From Planctomycetaceae bacterium (lineage in GTDB: Bacteria > Planctomycetota > Planctomycetia > Planctomycetales > Planctomycetaceae): a stretch of 5,075 nucleotides of DNA. Shown piece after piece: positions 4,039 to 5,075 of the stretch. The translations under genes and the position numbers were made by a program. Within the stretch, counting starts at the first letter, position 1; every line of letters starts with the position of its first letter. Location: the NCBI GenBank assembly GCA_016765335.1, contig JAESQE010000184.1, positions 5,776 to 10,850 on the forward strand. The letters run 5' to 3'. The notes below the pieces were generated by a model, which was not told the DNA's origin, did no database searches, and saw nothing but the letters and a program-made list of their open reading frames with translations.

Positions 4039-4536
4039 ATGACTTCCATCGATTTTATCAAAATGTCGCTCGAAAAAAGCAATGCTTGGGTTTTGGGGTT
4101 GGCGAAAGATATGCAAGATTCGCCTCTGACGATGCCTACATCTCAAGGCGGAAACCATCCGATGTGGTGCGTTGGGCACATGGCTTACAGCGAAGCGAAT
4201 TTAGTCTCTGCCTTAATTAAGGGAGAAGAAAATCCGCTGGCACACTGGAAGGAAACTTTCGGGAAAGGTAGCAAAGCCTCTGGCGACGCCAGCCAGTATC
4301 CAGCTTACGAAGAAGTCATTGAAAAAATGGAAGAAGTTCGGGCAACAACAATCGCGTTGCTCGAAACGCTGACCGAAGAGGATCTGGACAAGCCGAGCCA
4401 TGCTCCAGAGGAGATGAAAGACTTCTTTGGTACGGTCGGCGATTGCCTGGCGCTGGTCTCGATTCATTTCTCATTCCATGGCGGTCAAATTGCAGATGCT
4501 CGACGGGCAGCAGGTCGCGAGCCATTGATGGGATAA
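4039..4536 (+). CDS. DinB-superfamily protein (putative metal-dependent, four-helix bundle)
   Basis: A soluble protein of 165 residues, the usual length for the DinB/YfiT-like superfamily of four-helix bundles that bind a metal through three histidines. The expected triad is present: H47 in NHPMWCVGHMAYSE, and H143 and H147 in the C-terminal IHFSFHGGQIADARRAAG, a close match to the family's H-x-x-x-H-x-G-Q-I ending. Between them are an acidic helix (about 90-118) and FFGTVGDCLALV (129-140). Members serve as thiol S-transferases or hydrolases or are uncharacterised DNA-damage-inducible proteins, and nothing here tells which. The ATG at 4039 is chosen for its strong ribosome-binding site; it has its own leader and is probably transcribed alone. 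pckA follows in the same direction after about 170 bases. Family secure, activity unknown. Confidence 0.85.
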   Translation: MTSIDFIKMSLEKSNAWVLGLAKDMQDSPLTMPTSQGGNHPMWCVGHMAYSEANLVSALIKGEENPLAHWKETFGKGSKASGDASQYPAYEEVIEKMEEVRATTIALLETLTEEDLDKPSHAPEEMKDFFGTVGDCLALVSIHFSFHGGQIADARRAAGREPLMG

Positions 4537-4560
4537 ATAACTGCCCTACCCCGAATTCTG

Positions 4561-4624
4561 TTTTGTCAGGAGATCTCCCGGCCTGTCAAAATGAATCGGC
4601 GTCAAGACTTGTATTATTTTTTTT
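4561..4624 (+). terminator. Weak candidate terminator after the dinB-like gene
   Basis: TTTTG-T-CAGG (4561-4570) pairs with CCTG-T-CAAAA (4582-4591), nine pairs with a central T-T mismatch, around an 11-base loop. The loop side includes the palindrome GGAGATCTCC (4569-4578). A run of eight T (4617-4624) comes 25 bases after the stem, too far for a classical intrinsic terminator. This is the only structure between the two plus-strand genes that could separate their transcripts. Confidence 0.25.
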
Positions 4625-4708
4625 ATGAGCGAAAATGAATACCAGGCAACCAGGATATAAAGAGTCTATCAGTAACCAAAGCAATGGAATGATGAAAGAG
4701 TGTGTGTC

Positions 4709-5075
4709 ATGTCTGGATTTGATTTGAAGCAGCACGGTATACATGTCGATGAAATCTTAAGAAATCCTTCGCCTTCAACTCTTTATGAAGAAGCGATTCT
4801 GCATGACAAAGGAACCACGCTTTCTGATACCGGTTGTCTGATTGCGTACTCTGGTGAAAAAACGGGGCGGTCTCCTAATGATAAACGTGTCGTGAAACAT
4901 CCGGATTCTGAAAATGATATCTGGTGGGGTCCTGTTAATTTTCCGCTGGATCAGATGACGTTTGCGATTAATCGCGAACGGGCTGTTGATTACCTCAATA
5001 CTCGCGAACGCCTGTACTGCATCGATGCTTATGCCGGGTGGGATGCGAATTACCGATTGAAAATTCGCATCCTCT
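4709..5075 (+). CDS. pckA: Phosphoenolpyruvate carboxykinase (ATP), N-terminal 122 residues (3' end outside window)
   Basis: ATP-dependent PEP carboxykinase converts oxaloacetate and ATP to PEP, CO2 and ADP, the first committed step of gluconeogenesis, in the cytoplasm. From ATG at 4709 the frame stays open for 122 codons to the window edge, about a quarter of the usual 520-540 residues. Family marks: the N-terminal GIHVDEILRNPSPSTLYEEAI (10-30), then AYSGEKTGRSPNDKRVV (46-62), where R54 corresponds to the substrate-binding arginine (R65 in E. coli), WWGPVNFPL (72-80), and YCIDAYAGWDANYRLKIRI (103-121). The ATP-binding P-loop and metal ligands lie beyond the window. The start is supported by alignment, but the upstream GAAAGAG is a weak ribosome-binding site, and other nearby ATGs (4684, 4689, 4692) are out of frame. 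A TATAAA at 4656-4661 may be a -10 element; no good -35 was found. Confidence 0.95.
   Translation, partial: MSGFDLKQHGIHVDEILRNPSPSTLYEEAILHDKGTTLSDTGCLIAYSGEKTGRSPNDKRVVKHPDSENDIWWGPVNFPLDQMTFAINRERAVDYLNTRERLYCIDAYAGWDANYRLKIRIL

Noticed and set aside
4213..4525. Minus-strand ORFs opposite the dinB-like gene
   Set aside because: Antisense shadows of the histidine-triad protein; no ribosome-binding site or family match.
4443..4628. Plus-strand 61-codon ORF over the 3' end of the dinB-like gene
   Set aside because: Out-of-frame overlap with a secure gene, ending in the T-run; no supporting feature.

Overview
This window looks like ordinary bacterial chromosome, most probably from a planctomycete or a similar environmental lineage. 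Base composition is near balanced by eye. The inference rests on the gene style, loosely packed genes with long gaps, and gaps filled with short periodic CAC-GAAG / CAC-GGAT / CAC-AGAG repeats of a kind I associate from memory with planctomycete genomes. No rRNA, tRNA, transposase, phage gene or CRISPR array is visible, so the taxonomic call is an inference.

Layout, left to right: (1) the first 273 codons of aconitase A on the minus strand, running off the left edge; (2) a short divergent gap with a hairpin; (3) a plus-strand class I SAM methyltransferase with NNT1/METTL20-like motifs; (4) a gap of about 680 bases between convergent genes, packed with periodic repeats, inverted repeats and one conspicuous ribosome-binding site in front of a 23-codon ORF; (5) a minus-strand ABC-2 type permease with a GTG start and no ATPase gene in view; (6) a gap of about 480 bases with several small dyads; (7) a plus-strand DinB-superfamily protein with a strong Shine-Dalgarno; (8) the first 122 codons of ATP-dependent phosphoenolpyruvate carboxykinase, running off the right edge.

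The two edge genes belong to central carbon metabolism (TCA cycle and the oxaloacetate to PEP step). Nothing shows that the genes between them act with them. Orientations are mixed (-, +, -, +, +), so there is no long operon; only dinB and pckA point the same way, separated by about 170 bases.

I found no convincing new multi-gene system. The most unusual material is the convergent gap at about 1837-2528. It holds three imperfect three-copy repeats whose periods are 9, 10 and 8 bases, two sequence blocks occurring in swapped order (one forms the stop codon of the methyltransferase), an 89-base element bounded by a perfect inverted repeat and containing a CRP/FNR-like palindrome, a 66-base long-range stem, and an extended Shine-Dalgarno preceding an ATG buried in a hairpin.
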